Assembly: GCA_035048815.1 (NCBI GenBank)
Contig: JAUCBN010000026.1
Span: forward strand, 12,965,501 to 13,029,500
Direction of reading: 5' to 3'
Length of the DNA stretch: 64,000 nt
Origin: Abelmoschus esculentus
Lineage: Eukaryota; Streptophyta; Magnoliopsida; Malvales; Malvaceae
Shown here: positions 8,877 to 20,722 of the stretch, in pieces
Position numbering within the stretch: position 1 is the stretch's first letter
How the letters are laid out: the number at the start of each line of letters is the position of its first letter
Translations under genes and position numbers: made by a program
The notes under the pieces: generated by a model
The model's database searches: none
Told to the model about the DNA's origin: nothing
The model's input: only the letters and a program-made list of their open reading frames with translations

Positions 8877-11800
8877 ATGGCGGTTACTCAAGTGCAGCTC
8901 GATTATTCCCATCGGCTATATCTGCATCCTTCAGATACTCTCAGGGATCTTGTTAGTCTCTCACCAGCTCATCGACGTTGAAGATTATAATGTCTGGAGT
9001 CGATCCATGCGGATAGAGTTACTTGCCAAGAATAAGGTTGAATTTATTGATGGTTCTTGTACTCGAGAGAACACCTTAGAAGAATTGAAGGAGCAATGGG
9101 ATCGTTGCAATGCACTGGTATTGTCATGGATCTTGAATTCCGTGAGTCGAGATCTCTCGGTTGTAGTGTTTTTCACATCAAGTGCAACACTTGTATGGGC
9201 GGATCTTAAGGAAAGATTTGACGAAGTTGATGGATCACGGATCTTTTATCTGCATCGGGAGATTGCCACGCAAACGCAAGGTATTTCTTCAATTGCAGTT
9301 TATCAAACAAAGTTGAGACTACTATGGGATGAATATGATGCCATTAGCCCATTTGCTATGTGTAGTTGTGATTCGGCGCAAAGAAACACTGACAATCTAG
9401 AACAACAAAGATTGTTTCAATTTCTTATGGGATTAAATGAAACATATTCGGCTGTACGCAGCCAGATTCTTCTCATGAAGCCTTTACCTACTGTTAACCA
9501 GGCATACTCAATGTTAGCTCAAGAAGAGGAGCAACGCCACAATATGAGTAATCAACAGGTTGCACCTACTATTGCATTATACTCTAGTACTGGATCTATG
9601 CACCTTGCAATCAGAAAGAGGTTCAATGGAATTTGTGATAATTTCACATTAAAGGTCAAAAAAAAGAGGTTATAAATTGATTGGTTATCCTGTAGATTTT
9701 AAGTTCAAGAAGAAAATCCCTCATTCTGCTCATAGTGTTGTTGCTTCAGATGTCAGCATGGAATCTTCAACAGTTAATACTGTTGACAATGCAAGTTCTT
9801 CCCAAATGACTTATTTCACACCTGAGCAATATCAGTAGATCTTGGAATTATTGGGCAAAGGATCAGAGGTCAAAGCCTCAGCACACATGGCAGGTACCAA
9901 CTTTGTTCCTTCATCTAAGTCATGGATCCTTGACACAGGTGCTACTAATCACATGACATTTGACTTGGAGTGCTTGAACTCTCATGTTGCATGTGACTCA
10001 CCATTTTTTGTCCAGCTGCCGAATGGTAAGACATCCAAAATTGCTCACATTGGCTCGTATAACCTTACTCCTACCCAAACCTTAACAAATGTTCTACATG
10101 TACCTGGTTTTTGTTATAACCTTTTGTCCGTTTCTCAGCTAACCAAACAATTGAATTGTTATGTCCTTTTCTATCCATATTTTTGTTTATTACAGGACCT
10201 CTACAATGGAAAGATGGAGGGGATTGATTGGTAGAGTCAATAATGGTTTTTATACATTCCATGCGTCTAATTCAGCGTGTCAACCTACTGCAAGTTGTTT
10301 TTCATTACAAACTGATAGGTCAAATTCATGTTTGTCTTCCAAACAAATGTTTGATTCTACTGTATTGTGGCATGTTCGTTTGGGTCACACATCGTGGCCA
10401 ACTATGAATAAAATTCCAGATTGTGTTTCTAGTTCTTGCAGTCAGGATCATATTAAACAATGTGGTGTATGTCCTCTTGCTAAACAACCTCGCTTGTCTT
10501 TTCCTATTAGCAACACTCATGAAACTCAATCTTTTTCTCTCTTACATGTTGATTTGTGGGGAGCTTATCGGGTTTTCACTTACAGTGGTCATCGTTTTTT
10601 CCTCACCATAGTGGATGATTATACAAGGATGACATGGGTTTACCTTCTCAGGCTTAAAAGTGCTACCATAGTGGTTCTTAAACAGTTTGTATCTTATGTT
10701 AAAAAACAGTTTGGAAAAATTGTACACACCATTCATAGTGATAATGGCTCGAAATTTTTCAATAATGAGGGTTGAGATTTCTTCTCTTCTATGGGCATTA
10801 TTCATCAAAGTTCCTGCGTTTACACTCCACAACAAAATGGAGTTGTTGAACGTAAACATAAACACCTTTTAAACATAGCTCGAACACTTAAATTTCAGTC
10901 TTCTGTTCCCACCAAATTTTGGGGTGAGTGTGTGTTAACAGCCTGTTACTTAATCAACAGATTGCCCACTGCAATCTTACAATAGAAATCGCCTTATGAA
11001 ATGCTCCATGAAAAAGTACCCGATCTTTCTCACTTAAGAGTTTTCGGTTGTCTTTTTTATACAACCACTCTTAATAATTTTGATAAGTTTGCCTTTCGAG
11101 CTATACCATCTGTTTTCATGGGATATTTAAATGTACAAAAGGGATATTTTTTGTTTAACATTGAAACAAAAAGGTTCTTTGTTAGTAGGGATGTTTTTCG
11201 AGAAACAATATTTCCCTTCCAAAGCTCTACTGAGTGCTCTAAGTTGTTTTCACATGTTTTTGATTCTGACATTTCAGATCATGAATTTCTTCATATTCCA
11301 GTTGCACAAACAAATGAGTCTGAGTCATCTCCCAATTTTTCAGTTGATCATGAATTGTTTTCACCTATGACCCAACATTGTATACCAACTTCATCCTCAG
11401 AAAATAATTCTCCTATTCCTATTCCTATTCCTATTCCTACTGTTTCTCAGGCTTTTCTGTCTCAAGATCATACTACTATTGTTCCACAAGAAAATGTCAA
11501 TGTTTCATGTCCACCACCAGTATTGTGTAAATCTACTAGAGCCAGTAAACCTCCTGCATGGTTGGCAGACTTTGTTTGTCCTACGAATCCCTTTTCATCG
11601 AGTACATCAACAACAGGTCATCATCCTATCTCAAATTTAGTTTCTTATGGTCATTTATCTTTCCCTACACGTACATTTGTTATTGCTTTATCCTTTATTG
11701 TGGAACCACAAACCTATCATGTGGCAGTAACTGATAAAAGATGGGTTGAGTCCATGCAATAAAAAATTCAGGTTCTTGAAGCTAATGGCACATGGGAGGT

Positions 11801-12435
11801 AGTTGACCTTCCTTCTGGTAAGACTCCTATAGGCTGTAAATGGGTGTACAAAGTAAAATACAATTCGGATGACTCAGTTGAAAGATTTAAATCTCGACTC
11901 GTCGTTAAAGGTTACAACCAACATGTAGGAATTGATTTCCATGAGACATTCTCGCCTGTGGCAAAACAAGTTACGGTGCGTACGGTGATCTCTTTAGCAG
12001 CCATGTCAGATTGGCCCTTGTATCAAATGGACGTTTTTAATGCCTTTCTTTAAGGCGATCTTCATGAAGAGGTGTACATGTGTCTACCTGAAGGTTTTCG
12101 CAGCCAGGGGGAGTGTAGATCTCGATCTAAAGTTTGTAGGCTGCTCAAATCTTTGTATGGTTTAAAGCAGGCCTCTCAACAATGAAATCTTAAGTTGACT
12201 GAAGCTTTGATTGCAAATAGATATGTGCAAAGCTTGCATGATTACTCATTATTTTCTAAGGTCAAGGATAACAAACTAGTGTTGCTTCTCATCTATGTAG
12301 ATGATTTACTTATTACTGGAAACGATGAGGGGATGATTAATGAACTAAAAGGCACTTTGCATCAGAATTTCAAGATGAAAGATCTTGGTCTACTCAAGTA
12401 TTTCCTTGGAATTGAAGTGGCTCGGTCTAAAGAAT
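8877..12435 (+). pseudogene. gag-pol of Copia element 2, truncated in the RT
   Basis: The likely original start is ATG 8877 (MAVTQVQLDYSHRLYLHPSD), which frameshifts within about 40 codons into the gag frame DVEDYNVWSRSMRIELL (UBN2 family). Next come the protease motif WILDTGATNHMTFD near 9925, the GAG-pre-integrase motif LWHVRLGHTSW near 10365, the integrase (VDDYTRMTWVYLLR, IHSDNGSKF, QQNGVVERKHKH) from about 10540 to 10985, and the chromatin-proximal linker. The reverse transcriptase runs from about 11800 to 12435 (GCKWVYKVKYNSDDS, YQMDVFNAFL, LIYVDDLLITGND, LKYFLGIEVARSKE). Stops occur after NNEG (10773), near 10982, after ESMQ (11760), after FNAFL and before NLKL. RNase H is absent because the sequence switches at 12436. 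It belongs to a different Copia subfamily from element 1, judged by gag and LTR. Confidence 0.85.
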
Positions 12436-12728
12436 ACAACTTGTACAACTGTCTTCTCTAGAATTTTCATCACATTTTGGAAGGAAAATCTGTTGCTTTT
12501 CATACTCCCTCTTGTGTATAAATACATGTCGTTTTCATTGAATAAAATACACCTTTTCTTCCTTTTTTTGTTACTCTTTTACAACCCATAAGGATGTTTC
12601 AAACGTAAATGGCTCTAGAGGTGATCGTGTTGTATCTAAGGCTGGTTGTACAAAAGCACCGGTTGATGTTGACCCTAGGTCGAACCCATGATCGTGTAAA
12701 ATATTAATTTGGTTTCGGGAATTCATCA
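12436..12728 (+). repeat. Duplicated block: Copia 1 LTR part plus spacer
   Basis: Nearly identical to 8274-8566 in the same orientation; with the following LTR the match runs to 8755/12915. The first part (12436-12592) is the Copia 1 LTR lacking its left end; the second (12593-12728) is the spacer including its CATCA. The junction falls in ACAACTTGTACAACT, which both sources could share. Differences are only scattered substitutions and small indels. Confidence 0.85.
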
Positions 12729-12915
12729 TGTTAAAGATTAGTTGGGTTAGTTAGGAGGTTATAACTGTTCAATACTCAACTGTAAAAAGTATAAATAAGG
12801 TTTTCTTTTACAACCATGATATATCGAATATCAAAGTATTTTCTTCTTCTTCCTCAGTATTGTTACAGTATATACTTTTCTTCTTTGCTTTCTGATCACC
12901 GGAGCTCTCTTAACA
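12729..12915 (+). repeat. 3' LTR of Copia element 2
   Basis: 187 bp matching 8567-8755, preceded by a second CATCA (12724-12728) from the duplicated spacer and followed by CATCA (12916-12920). Confidence 0.85.
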
Positions 12916-12920
12916 CATCA

Positions 12921-13030
12921 AAAGGATGTCGATCCTTCGGAAGATATATCAACCTTTTCCCCGAGTGAAATTCCTTTCCAAGAAATGTTATGTATGGTTG
13001 CAGAATTGCTTGGTAACTCAAATCAAAGGT
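12921..13030 (+). other. Possible exon remnant beside Copia 2
   Basis: One open frame reads KDVDPSEDISTFSPSEIPF and continues about 20 residues to a good splice-donor-like site (CAAAGGTATGTA) near 13026. If Copia 2 is removed, the frame extends left by about ten residues before a stop. I do not recognise a family. It could be a piece of a host gene hit by the elements, or chance. Confidence 0.25.
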
Positions 13031-14430
13031 ATGTATAATGCGGTCTTATTCATCATATGTTGAATTCGGACGGTCTTAAAGTCAAAGTGCGTCCTTGGCT
13101 TGCCCTGCCCGTAGTCTTCCGTTTTGCTATTTCGGACGATTTAAAGCAGTGATGGAATTTAAGGTGAAATCTGATTAAGAAATGTTTTGAATTTTGATAC
13201 TTTGAAGCCTTTATGTGGTTTCGATGCTAATAGACGACTTAACGTTTGGGTCTTCTTCTTTGACGTCCGACTTCATGTTTGGCATGGTAAGTTATTTAGA
13301 GAGTAAATGGGTAATTTGGGTGAGGTCCTGGAGGTTGATAGCGAAATGGCTTAGAGAGATTTGTTGAAAAAATATGAGAAAATAGTAACTTTGATCATAT
13401 TTCGAACGAGTAAAGTAAAAATTCGAATAATAATTTTATAAGATCTTATTATACTCAATTGTATATTTATAACGGTATCTCATATGTTCAAAAAATTTTA
13501 AAACTCTCTAAAATTTTCAAATTGTTTTCGGTGATGGCGGAAAGACAAAAATACGTTCGTGATCTCTAGTACTACTGAAGATCATTTGTTATTTGTATCT
13601 TGAGAGACTGAAGACCGTCGAACTCAAACAATAAAGAGTGATTGAATCTATCTTAAAAAATTGTGTTCACGGAGATTTCAACATGTTTTAATTTTGATTT
13701 GATTTGATTTAATATTTATTTTATTATAATAAATATATAATTTTGTTTATTTTATTTTTAGTAATATTTAATTTTTCATCTTGCACTAACAATTTTTCTA
13801 ACGAGATTTGATGTATCAAGTGTCCTAGTCTCTACTCAAAAATCTTCTAATATCCCAGTAAGCTGTTTGGTTCCATTGGCTAGATCTAATCATAGGATTA
13901 GTATTCTAATTTGAGGGATATCGTACATTTATAGACGCTGACGATTCTCTCGAGGGTTATTGAATATTGCGATTGAATCTCCCCAGGCTATCAAGTCGAA
14001 TGATGGTTTTGCTGGCTCCGGTTTAGATTCGATTCAAAAAAAATACTATATAATCTCGATTTATTATATCATTTATAATTTTATTTAATAAAATTTATTT
14101 AATGATATATTAAAAATAAAAATTCATCTTAAAAAAATAAAAAATAAAAATTTATCTTAAAATAATGGGATATTTTTTTTTATTAAATAAGATGATAAAC
14201 TTAGACGATATAATATATTTTTTTTCATTTAGAAAGTTTGTCTCCCGTTCCTCTTTTATCGTCCTCATTGACTTCGATGCAAATTCTAGTATTTCCTCCA
14301 ATCAAGTTCACTTGTCACGCCTGATTTGAAGGTGTTTTCGTCTTTTTGTTTTAAAATTTAAGATGCAATGTTGTCATCAATGGAACGTCCAAGATGAACG
14401 TTAAATGATATTGTATTTAATAATAATAAT
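13031..14430. other. Intergenic, no gene seen
   Basis: Mixed-composition sequence becoming very AT-rich after 13680. No ORF with family features and no clear repeat edge, other than a TAA-repeat run (14421-14432) that forms the left flank of the fold-back element. Confidence 0.5.
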
Positions 14431-14432
14431 AA

Positions 14433-15343
14433 GGTATAAAAATAATTTTCACCCTTAGCGTTTATATTTTTGTCATTTTGGCCCCTATTCTTTTTTATGA
14501 TAAATTTAGCCATTGATCTATGTTTTTTTAACAAATAACTCATTTTTTAACTACCATGATAACTGAACCGTTAAAAACTTAATAATGATAACATATCATA
14601 TATATATATATATATGATAATATATTTTAAATGGCATATAATCTAAACTATTAAATATATGCATATATATAGAATATAATTTTATTCCAATATAAAATAT
14701 AAAAAAAATTAAAATTTAAATAAAATATTAAAATTAATTAAATACAAAACAAAAATTTACTAAATATTCTCAATCCTAACTAAACTAAAATATCTTTATA
14801 AAACCTTAAAACTCCGATTTAGATTAAAACTAAAATACCTAAATTCAAAATTAAAATAATAAAAATCCAATTGATTATTATCAAAAAATTTTATCTTTGA
14901 TTCACCGGTAACAAACTATACAAAACACTTTCTTCTCAGATTATGTTCATACCTTTTTACATAAAATTTTGATTTTACTATAGTTAAGATTGAAAAATAT
15001 TTAGTAGCCTTTTGTTTTAGATTTAATTAATTTTTAATAAATAAAAAATATTTTTTAATATTTTATTTAAATTTTAATTGTTTTATATTTTTAGATTGGA
15101 ATAAAACTATATCCCGCGTTTATGTATTTGATATATTAGATGTTAAGTCATTTAAAATATATTATTAACTATATATGACATGTCATCATTATTAAATATT
15201 TAACGGTTCAGTTATCATGGTAGTTAAAAAATGAGTTATTTGTTAAAAAGATAAAGGTCAAGGGCTAAATTTATCCCAAAAAACGAATAAGGGCTAAAAT
15301 GACCAAAATTATAAACGTTAAGGGTGAAAACTATCTTTATGTC
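14433..15343. mobile_element. Large fold-back (inverted-repeat) MITE-like element
   Basis: The outer roughly 180 bp of each side are inverted copies. The left arm has TTTTCACCCTTAGCGTTTAT and AACTACCATGATAACTGAAC. The right arm, read on the minus strand, has TTTTCACCCTTAACGTTTAT and the same second motif. Similarity continues inward at a lower level (for example the TTTTATTCCAATA region), so the whole unit of about 910 bp could fold into a long hairpin. It is flanked on both sides by TAA repeats, consistent with a 3-bp TAA target as in PIF/Harbinger elements, but the microsatellite makes this ambiguous. No transposase ORF, so non-autonomous. Confidence 0.75.
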
Positions 15344-15344
15344 T

Positions 15345-15371
15345 AATAATAATAATAATAATAATAATAAT
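15345..15371 (+). repeat. (AAT)n microsatellite
   Basis: Nine uninterrupted AAT units directly at the right edge of the fold-back element; a shorter TAA run flanks its left edge. Confidence 0.9.
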
Positions 15372-15382
15372 GTAGGTAGAAA

Positions 15383-15961
15383 TAGGGGTGATAATGAGTC
15401 TAGCCGACTCGTAAGCTACTCGGGCTCGGTTCGGTTAAAGTTCGGTCAAAGTTCAGCTTGAGTAAGCTCGATTCGAGCTCGAAATTTAAATGAGCTTACC
15501 TAAGCTCGACTCGAGAAACTTGTGAATAGGCTCAAAATAATTATATATAAACATATATATATTTATATATACGTTAAAAATAATTTGTTTAGTAAAAAAA
15601 AATAACAAAATCATTGAGAGTAAATCAACTAAAAATAAATTGAATATTATCGATTAAAACAAATTTATAAAACTACAAATAATAAATAATAAAACACAAT
15701 AATATAGAAAATTGTTCATTTTGAGCCTAGCCTGACGAGCTTTGAGTCCGAGCCAAGCCCAGTAATATTATTTTCGAGTCGAGCTTGAACCTAAAATTCT
15801 AAGCTCGACAAGTCTCGAGCCGAACCGAATTCAGATATACCTATTTCTGAGCCGAACTCGAACCTAAAATTCTGAACTCGACAAGTCTCGAGCCAAACTG
15901 AACTCAAATATACCTGTTTCCGAACCGAACCTGACTCAGGCTCGGCTCGTTATCTCCCCTA
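15383..15961. mobile_element. hAT-like non-autonomous element with TCGAG-type arrays
   Basis: Ends are inverted: TAGGGGTGATAATGAG at the left and, on the minus strand, TAGGGGAGATAACGAG at the right. Both subterminal zones are packed with degenerate short repeats (GCTCGG, TTCGAGCTCG, TCTCGAGCC), inverted relative to each other (CTCGGTTCGG left, CCGAACCG right). The AT-rich centre has no ORF. The 8 bp outside each end agree at only about five positions (GGTAGAAA and GCTTAAAA), so the target duplication is uncertain. Termini and layout match the element at 52054-52553, which has a perfect 8-bp duplication. Confidence 0.6.
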
Positions 15962-16231
15962 GCTTAAAAACTATTGAACGTTTCATTTTCAATATTTAGT
16001 TTTGACATTTATTTAAATATTAAGCATATTTTTTATACCTGCATGTCCATTTGAGTCACTTGCAACGTCACGTGGACTTTTTATTATCAGCGCGCATTGA
16101 ATTTTTATTTTGTGGTTGGAGATGAAATTAGTTGTATTCGGTAAGATTTGTGATATTTTTACAAATAATAACAATTAATTTGATGCGATAAAAAAGAAAT
16201 ACAATAAATCATAAAAAAAGTTATAGGAAAA

Positions 16232-16940
16232 TCTCATAATGTGTATCAAACGTCATTAAATATTACTAACGTTAAATATCGTTAAATACTATTAAATTAA
16301 TTAAAAATTAGGTCTCAATATATAATTATAAATTATTTAAAAAAATTAATTAAATTATTTTTTATATATATTATATATTTTAATTATTTTTTACATAATT
16401 AAATCAAATGTTAACTTTAATCAATTTTAAAATTAAAAAATATAAATTTTAAATCCTAAATTTAAAACTCTAAATTCTAAAACTAAACGAGGATAATTTT
16501 TTCGGACAAACCCACCGCTCCGGTTGTGAAAACTTGCTACTCGACGGCCATTCAATCCAGAACGATGACGTAACAGACCCACCAAGATTATCAAAGTTGT
16601 CGATAATGACCGGTAGACTATCATGTCCAACACAGCCAACGTTTCTCTTTTTCGTAATTATTTTGGGTTTAAGATTTAATGAACAATGTTTATAGTTTAT
16701 AATTTATAATATAAGGTTTTATTTTTATTTTTAAATTGATTAAGGTTGATGTTTGATACAATTAATTGAAAAAATTAAAATATATAATGCATACAAAAAT
16801 AATTTAATTAAAATTTTATTTTAAATAATTTATAATTATATGTTGAGTCTTTAAAAGTTTTAATATTAATTAATTAATTTAATGATGTTCAACGGTGTTT
16901 AATATTGGTGATGTTCAACCATGTTCGACGCATATAGTAC
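16232..16940. repeat. Large inverted-repeat element
   Basis: The two halves are imperfect inverted copies. The left has TATAATTATAAATTATTTAA, TTTTAATTATTTTTTACATA and TTAACTTTAATCAATTTTAA. The right half, read on the minus strand, has corresponding text in the same order. The outer ends read GTATCAAACGTCATTAAATA and, inverted, GCGTCGAACATGGTTGAACA. A non-repeated middle (about 16490-16660) encodes only a short minus-strand ORF of no known family. Target duplication not identified. Confidence 0.6.
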
Positions 16941-17459
16941 TAAACTCATCCAAATCTATAAAACTAGATGATTTAATTAATTTAATTGTTAAGGATATTC
17001 ATATTATTTAATCTTCTATGAGTTAAAGTATCAACGGGACAATGTAATACTATTTTATTTAATAAAATACAAAATTAGAGTAAACTAATTGCATCAACGG
17101 ATATATGAAATAGTTAAAGTATAACCGAAAAACTCTAAATTATCAATAACATGAAAATATATAATAGTGATGAAAAAATTGTCACAATTCAACCATAAAG
17201 TATCATTATTGATTGTAAGTGCATATCAATACAATAAAACTAGACCATAAGTTTAAAGTAGGGATAGATTAATGTGTTATTTAAATAATCACCAACCTAA
17301 AAGGTGTCAATTTTAATTATAAAAGGAGAAGAAGAAAAAAAACATACTATACAAGTAGCGAAAATGGGTCATAAGAATAGAAAAATATGTAATAAGAGCA
17401 GAAAAATAATCACTATTTTTATTAAAAGAGGAAGACTTATGCTTGCAAATGAACCGAAT
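16941..17459. other. AT-rich spacer
   Basis: No gene or clear repeat seen. The last five bases (CGAAT) are the left target duplication of the solo LTR. Confidence 0.5.
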
Positions 17460-19699
17460 TGTAACACTCGAACCCGGATGTTATATTTGGGCCACAAGCG
17501 CAATACATTCCCATAAAATTTTTCATATTTTTAATGTTAAATCTGAATTTTACCATCAAGTACGACATATAATTTAAAAAACAATATTAAATATCAACAA
17601 TAGTTTAATAAATCTAAAATATAAATGGAGCTTCAAATACAAGTTTGACAAAATATTTGACCTAGACAACTTAAAATAAAATAGAGTTATAATTACAACA
17701 ATGATCCTACGAATACTAGCCCACTAATCTAGTAATTGTACTATACCAACAGGTTAATGTTGAAGTCCTACGATGATGGTGCTCCGCCACGTCCACCATC
17801 CGTTCATGTACTTATCTACGCATGAAAACATATTCCAAAACATTGAGCTACTGAAACTCAGTGGGTACACAACCTATCGACTGTGCTTTAAGTGAATCAT
17901 AACTATACACATGCTAGATGAGAATATGATGGCATATTTTGAAGCATTGGCGCTACCGTAATCGCCTAAAAACATGATATGACAAACACAACCAAAGCAT
18001 AAAAATAACCAATTCAGAAGCGAAACCCACTACCAACCCGACACCAAGAGACTCACCCGGCCTGAAATCTCACACCTGGTTGCCCGAAATCTCTCATTGA
18101 GCTAGTATACTCGGAATCTCGCATCGAGTCTTCACTCAGAATCTCATATCGAGTGAGGCTCAGAATTTCACATTGAGAAAAGTCATCATTTGGAATCTCA
18201 CATCAGATGATCTTCATTATGTTGCAACATTCACTCACTGGGTATTCGGATCCCACCAAACAAAGACTCAACCACACAAGATGATCCACCTAGAATCCTC
18301 ATATCAAACAATACCACAACCAAACCAAAGATCAAGTATGCAAGGCATATTTCATCATATCAATGTCAATAACACCAATTCCAAGTTTTAACATTCATTT
18401 TATGGCTTAATTAACCCAAGGGAACCCATAGCATTAATTATGGAACCCCAAAATCAACCCTTAAAAACTTGGGCAGATTGCCTAGGGTATCTATACACAT
18501 ATATATGGTATCAAAACGCCCCAATATCTAAACGTTCTCCCTTGCGTTTCGATACGCTAGACCATAGCTTAGAAAAAGACCATGGGATACTTACCCAGAT
18601 CGATACACATATTGAGGGTATCGAAACGTTCCTAGTATCAATAAGACAAGCTAAATAGCTTAGTAAATCCATGAGAAAACCAACTTGTATCGATACAGTT
18701 ACCGGGGGTATCAAAACGAAAGGCTACAAGAGTTTTTGGTTTCGAAACACAGGAAAGGCATTCCGAAACACATGTTATTCTAGCCCTTGTTTTCTCTCTA
18801 TGGTTTCGATACACTGACCAACGGATATCGAAACGCCTGTAAAAAAACGTAGATCTAAACCCTAAAATGCTAAACATCAACTTAAATTGAATCATTCGAT
18901 CCCAAAACATTCTTATACATTATTGGAGTAGTTTAGGTGAGTTTCTAACCAATTTTAACTCATGCCAACATCCAAATGAAATTCATCATTAAAGCATGCA
19001 TAAGCTCTACTTTCTACCAAAATCATCATACAAAATCTATCATGTCACTAGAGATGATACACATGAAATGCAAAGTATTTATAAGTGTACCAACCTCCAA
19101 AACCATCTGAAGAAACTCCATAGCAAACTCTTAAACCTTCTCCTTGCTCAAGCTCCTTGATGGTTCTCCTTGCTCTCCCACTACAAGGAAGATGACCACA
19201 AGTTACTACTCTATTAGGGCGGTTAAAGGAAGCTAAAATGACCCCTTAACCAGACTAACACACTCTCAAAAACTTATTTCCGCTCAACCCTAAACCACTC
19301 AACAAAAAACCCAACTTCCACCATTTTTAACCAAACGTACCTTACAAGATAGATCACTTTGAACTGAACAAACCTTCCTATGACCTCTAAACGTGATTTT
19401 AACAACCAACACTCAAGAATCTACCTTTGGTAATGGATTTGGGAGTAAAAATGGATGGAGAAAAGGGTGAGGAAGACAATAAAGAGGGGGTGAGACCATT
19501 CTCTGCAAAATGCAGAAAATGAACCCCTTTACCCTTCCCCAAATACTTAATTTAGCCGATTACCATCCTACCCCCAAGCCATCATCCAAGCCCAAGCCTA
19601 ACTACAAACCTTTAAGCCCAACAAGACCCTCTAGGCCCAACACGAGGCACACCACTTCGGATTAACCTGACTTCAAGGCCCGAAACTCGGGTCATGACA
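17460..19699 (+). mobile_element. Solo LTR, 2.24 kb, probable Gypsy type
   Basis: Starts TGTAACACTCGAACCCGGATG and ends CGGGTCATGACA, with a perfect 5-bp target duplication CGAAT at 17455-17459 and 19700-19704. No internal domains follow, so this is a solo LTR left by LTR-LTR recombination. The inside holds degenerate GGAATCTCRCATCGAG repeats (about 18090-18250) and a cluster of TATCGATAC/TATCGAAAC-like motifs (about 18490-18850). Copies of the same family lie at 27910-29543 (minus) and 49724-51900 (plus). The length and the TGTAACACC start suit plant chromovirus Gypsy LTRs; that class assignment is inference. Confidence 0.8.
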
Positions 19700-19704
19700 C
19701 GAAT

Positions 19705-20080
19705 GAACATGTACAAGTGTAAGTTATGTTCGTTCGTTTAATTTTAATCGAAAGAATGAAAACAAACAACTAAAAAGAGAGTAAATTTTATTCATATTCA
19801 TTCCTTAACAACTATAGTTTGTTCATGTTCGGCCATGTACGTTCGTTAAATTAATAATTGAACGTAAATGAACACAAATAAATAGAAATGAACATTGAAT
19901 ATGTTTTTTTATTCCATATTTTTAAATGTAATATTTTACTATGAAAATTAATAAATATAAATGGTCTCATGTTAATAAATTTAAACAAATATAAAAAAAC
20001 GACATCAGTGAACGAACATAAACGAACGAATTATTAAATGTAAATAAATAAACAAGCCTTTTATTCTTATCCATTCATTT
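19705..20080. repeat. GAACG/GTTCG-rich dispersed-repeat end
   Basis: Repeated GTTCGTTCGTT and GAACATGAAC-type motifs on the left (19725-19860) and GAACGAACATAAACGAACGA on the right (about 20008-20027), in inverted relation. This resembles a non-autonomous element into whose left side the solo LTR inserted. Ends not resolved. Confidence 0.4.
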
Positions 20081-20640
20081 AATTAAATGAATAAAAAATC
20101 TTTTTACGTCCTTTATATCGTATAATTTTCTTTGATAGTGCAACGAACATGCAAACATTGTATATCTGGATGTTGTGCCAAGGACTAAGAAAAATTATTG
20201 CAGTGGGGTGGAAAGAAATTAAGTTGGACCCACTTGATATAAATACATGACAAATAAATAACTTGATTTTTATAATTTATGAGATCTGCAACTTCCCTTC
20301 ACTTAGACTTAGTCTCAAGGGATCGCAACTCCTAGGCTCCAACTCAATTACATGTCTACAAACGTAATATTATAGGGTAATTATTCGATATGTTTGATAA
20401 AATATATAATATTATTATTTATATATTTTTTAAAAAAAATTTAATGTGAAAATAAGGTTCTTTATTTCTTCTGAGACGTAAAAATCCACTAAAATTGTTT
20501 TGATTTTTTTGTTCTTATGATGTAACTCTAACAACTATATTGCATTTGTATCTATAAGAAAATTGTCTGAATTACGATCCAAAATCCCCAAAAGAAAAAC
20601 AAGAAACCAAAAATTGTTATTTTCTTTATACTATGGAAAG
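20081..20640. other. Intergenic, 3' flank of the RING gene
   Basis: AT-rich, no gene seen. The stretch nearest 20640 would be the 3' untranslated and downstream region of the minus-strand RING-H2 gene. Confidence 0.5.
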
Positions 20641-20722
20641 ATCACTTATCTTGTAACAATTTTACATTGAGAGAATAATGATGAGGAATTGAACAAATGT
20701 GGAACTAACAGTTTTGTTGACA

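Larger units (their letters stand above)
8567..12915 (+). mobile_element. Copia LTR retrotransposon 2, truncated and chimeric
   Basis: Bounded by two short LTRs (8567-8755 and 12729-12915; TGTTAAAGATTAG to CTCTTAACA) and by a perfect 5-bp target duplication, CATCA, at 8562-8566 and 12916-12920. The 5' LTR is followed by a degenerate primer site (TGGAATCAAAACC). Gag, protease, integrase and most of the reverse transcriptase are present, but the coding region stops abruptly at 12435. It is joined to a second copy of the DNA that lies upstream of the element (part of the Copia 1 LTR plus the 8422-8566 spacer). The RT end, RNase H and polypurine tract are therefore missing. Confidence 0.85.
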
